This document shows positions 5,446 through 6,240 of a stretch of 6,240 nucleotides of DNA, in pieces. The stretch lies in NCBI GenBank assembly GCA_046757725.1, contig JBHHYU010000134.1, positions 1 to 6,240 on the forward strand, given 5' to 3'. The notes beneath the pieces are model-generated. The model saw nothing but the letters and a program-made list of their open reading frames with translations. It did not search any database and was not told the DNA's origin. Source of the stretch: JBHHYU01 sp046757725 (GTDB lineage Bacteria > Desulfobacterota > Binatia > UBA9968). The translations under genes and the position numbers were made by a program. Numbering within the stretch: the stretch's first letter is position 1; every line of letters begins with the position of its first letter.

Positions 5446-5962
5446 TTGTCCTGTCTTGGCGTTGATTTTGCCTGCGCATGATTTTTTTTAAGTAGCCTGG
5501 AAACCTTCATTTAAGCAAAAACTATGCCTTAGTGCTCTCCCTCCGGTGTCAGTTAAAGTTAAGTACGTAGAAACGCATCTATTATAGATGATTTTGCGCC
5601 ATGGACCGAGGTGGCACTATAGAGATTGTGTCATGTCCCGTGGCAATTCCTGTGACAATTCTGGCAGATTTCGTGGAAGGCTGAAGTATTACAGTTTCCC
5701 GGCCGTAGAAAATTTAGGCTTCCTGCAAGGGGACCGTTTCATTTGCTCCAGATTGAGTAGGCTAAAAAGAAATGACCAATAACGCGGCATTTGCTGGTGG
5801 TGGGATAACCCCGGTGTTGTACTTTACCGCCTTATCTGGAAAGCGGTATCTCGCTGAAGCGGACGTTCTCTTGATAATCAAAGTGGTGGTAATAATAAGG
5901 GTCGGATCTGGAAGCCCTTGCGTTTAAAGACGTCCGCCAGAGAGTTTTTTAGGCCCTGGGTC
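5446..5962. other. Gene-poor intergenic region
   Basis: About 590 bp separate the 203-residue gene from the hydrolase gene at the right edge, and I find no convincing gene in the stretch above the small ORF. Short open frames exist on both strands, but none has a ribosome site plus a family-like sequence. Structures seen are the 15-bp dyad CATCTAT-T-ATAGATG (5576-5590), the 8-base A-run on the minus strand (5489-5482), and a short plus-strand stretch (about 5634-5700) faintly like the end of an IS3-type transposase. The region probably carries the promoter of the 203-residue gene and the 3' end of the hydrolase transcript. Confidence 0.5.
5576..5590 (-). promoter_or_regulatory. Operator-like palindrome containing a consensus -10 box
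   Basis: CATCTAT-T-ATAGATG is a perfect 7+7 dyad around one central base. Read on the minus strand it contains TATAAT (5586-5581), the exact sigma-70 -10 consensus, facing the 203-residue gene about 200 nt downstream. No good -35 (TTGACA-like) is found 16-18 bp upstream, which would fit an activator- or repressor-controlled promoter, or mean that it is only a chance dyad. Confidence 0.25.
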
Positions 5963-6240
5963 CTACAGATGCTGTTTTAGAAACTTCGTTGTTCTCTTCC
6001 AGGCTTTCTCCGCCGCTTCCTGGTTGTAGCGACTCCCTTTGGAGTTCGCGAAAGCGTGCCCGGCATTTGGGTAAATGTATATTTCATGATCGCCGTTCAA
6101 ACTCTTAAGCTTCGCTTGAAACTCTCGAACGGCGTCCACTCTGATCACCCGATCGTTTTCTCCAAAATGGCCTATAATGATGGCTCTCATCTTGCTCAAG
6201 TCGTCTTTAGGATTAAAGCGTCCATAATAGATGACAGAGG
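5963..6240 (-). CDS. Dienelactone hydrolase family protein, C-terminal part (cut by window edge)
   Basis: The frame is open to the right edge and gives the last 91 residues of an alpha/beta-hydrolase of the dienelactone hydrolase family, whose members hydrolyse enol-lactones or other esters. The visible part starts SVIYYGRFNP, the typical YYG strand, and carries two of the three catalytic residues: the Asp in GHFGENDRVI (residue 29 of the visible part) and the His in YPNAGHAFAN (residue 61). The nucleophile, usually a cysteine, lies outside the window. The end, EKAWKRTTKFLKQHL, is standard for the family. An internal TTG at 6199 is not the start, since homologous sequence continues upstream of it. 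Substrate cannot be assigned. It shares no operon with the oxygenase genes, which lie 5 kb away on the other strand. Confidence 0.9.
   Translation of the reverse strand, partial: SVIYYGRFNPKDDLSKMRAIIIGHFGENDRVIRVDAVREFQAKLKSLNGDHEIYIYPNAGHAFANSKGSRYNQEAAEKAWKRTTKFLKQHL

Noticed and set aside
5588..5782. 64-codon plus-strand frame in the gene-poor region.
   Set aside because: No ribosome site and an unusual composition; only a short piece faintly resembles an IS3 transposase, so it is reported as a weak finding rather than a gene.
5834..5947. Minus-strand frame reading DPYYYHHFDYQ after the hydrolase stop.
   Set aside because: It has no start codon, begins just after a stop, and the Tyr/His runs come from a TTATTATTACCACCAC repeat; probably chance.

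Overview
The window is ordinary bacterial chromosome of roughly 50% GC, with five well-supported complete protein genes, one gene cut by the right edge, and one doubtful small ORF. The electron-transfer flavoprotein pair resembles the actinobacterial FixA/FixB type. However, a textbook sigma-54 (RpoN) promoter upstream of the c-di-GMP gene argues against an actinobacterium, because that phylum generally lacks RpoN. I infer a Gram-negative-type environmental lineage and cannot name the phylum.

Left half, plus strand (91-2893). A PaaA-like di-iron oxygenase-type protein with all its predicted iron ligands is followed 13 bp later by a 62-residue helical protein of unknown function. After a 135-bp gap with a terminator-like hairpin and an AT-rich stretch come etfB (TTG start) and etfA, which abut directly (TAG then ATG). 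The ETF takes electrons from acyl-CoA-type dehydrogenases or similar donors. No PaaB, PaaC, PaaD or PaaE partner lies in the window, so how the oxygenase receives electrons is open; the adjacent ETF is only a positional candidate.

Middle, minus strand (3115-4449). A cytosolic GGDEF-EAL protein has a ruined cyclase site (SGVEF) and a complete EAL phosphodiesterase site. It probably degrades c-di-GMP. Its upstream region (4450-4759) is unusually rich. It holds a sigma-54 promoter with exact -24/-12 spacing, a cluster of inverted and direct repeats about 75-125 bp further upstream where enhancer sites usually sit, and a leader of about 130 nt able to form competing hairpins.

Right part, minus strand (4760-6240). 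A 203-residue protein of unrecognised family is preceded by a possible small ORF whose stop overlaps its start (ATGA). About 590 bp without a convincing gene follow. At the right edge is the C-terminal part of a dienelactone hydrolase-family protein whose start lies outside the window.

No tRNA, rRNA, CRISPR array or intact mobile element was seen. The most unusual signals are the sigma-54/enhancer/leader arrangement over the phosphodiesterase gene, the minimal oxygenase-plus-small-protein unit next to an ETF, and the poly-A/small-ORF arrangement ahead of the 203-residue gene. I see no clear new defence or mobile system.
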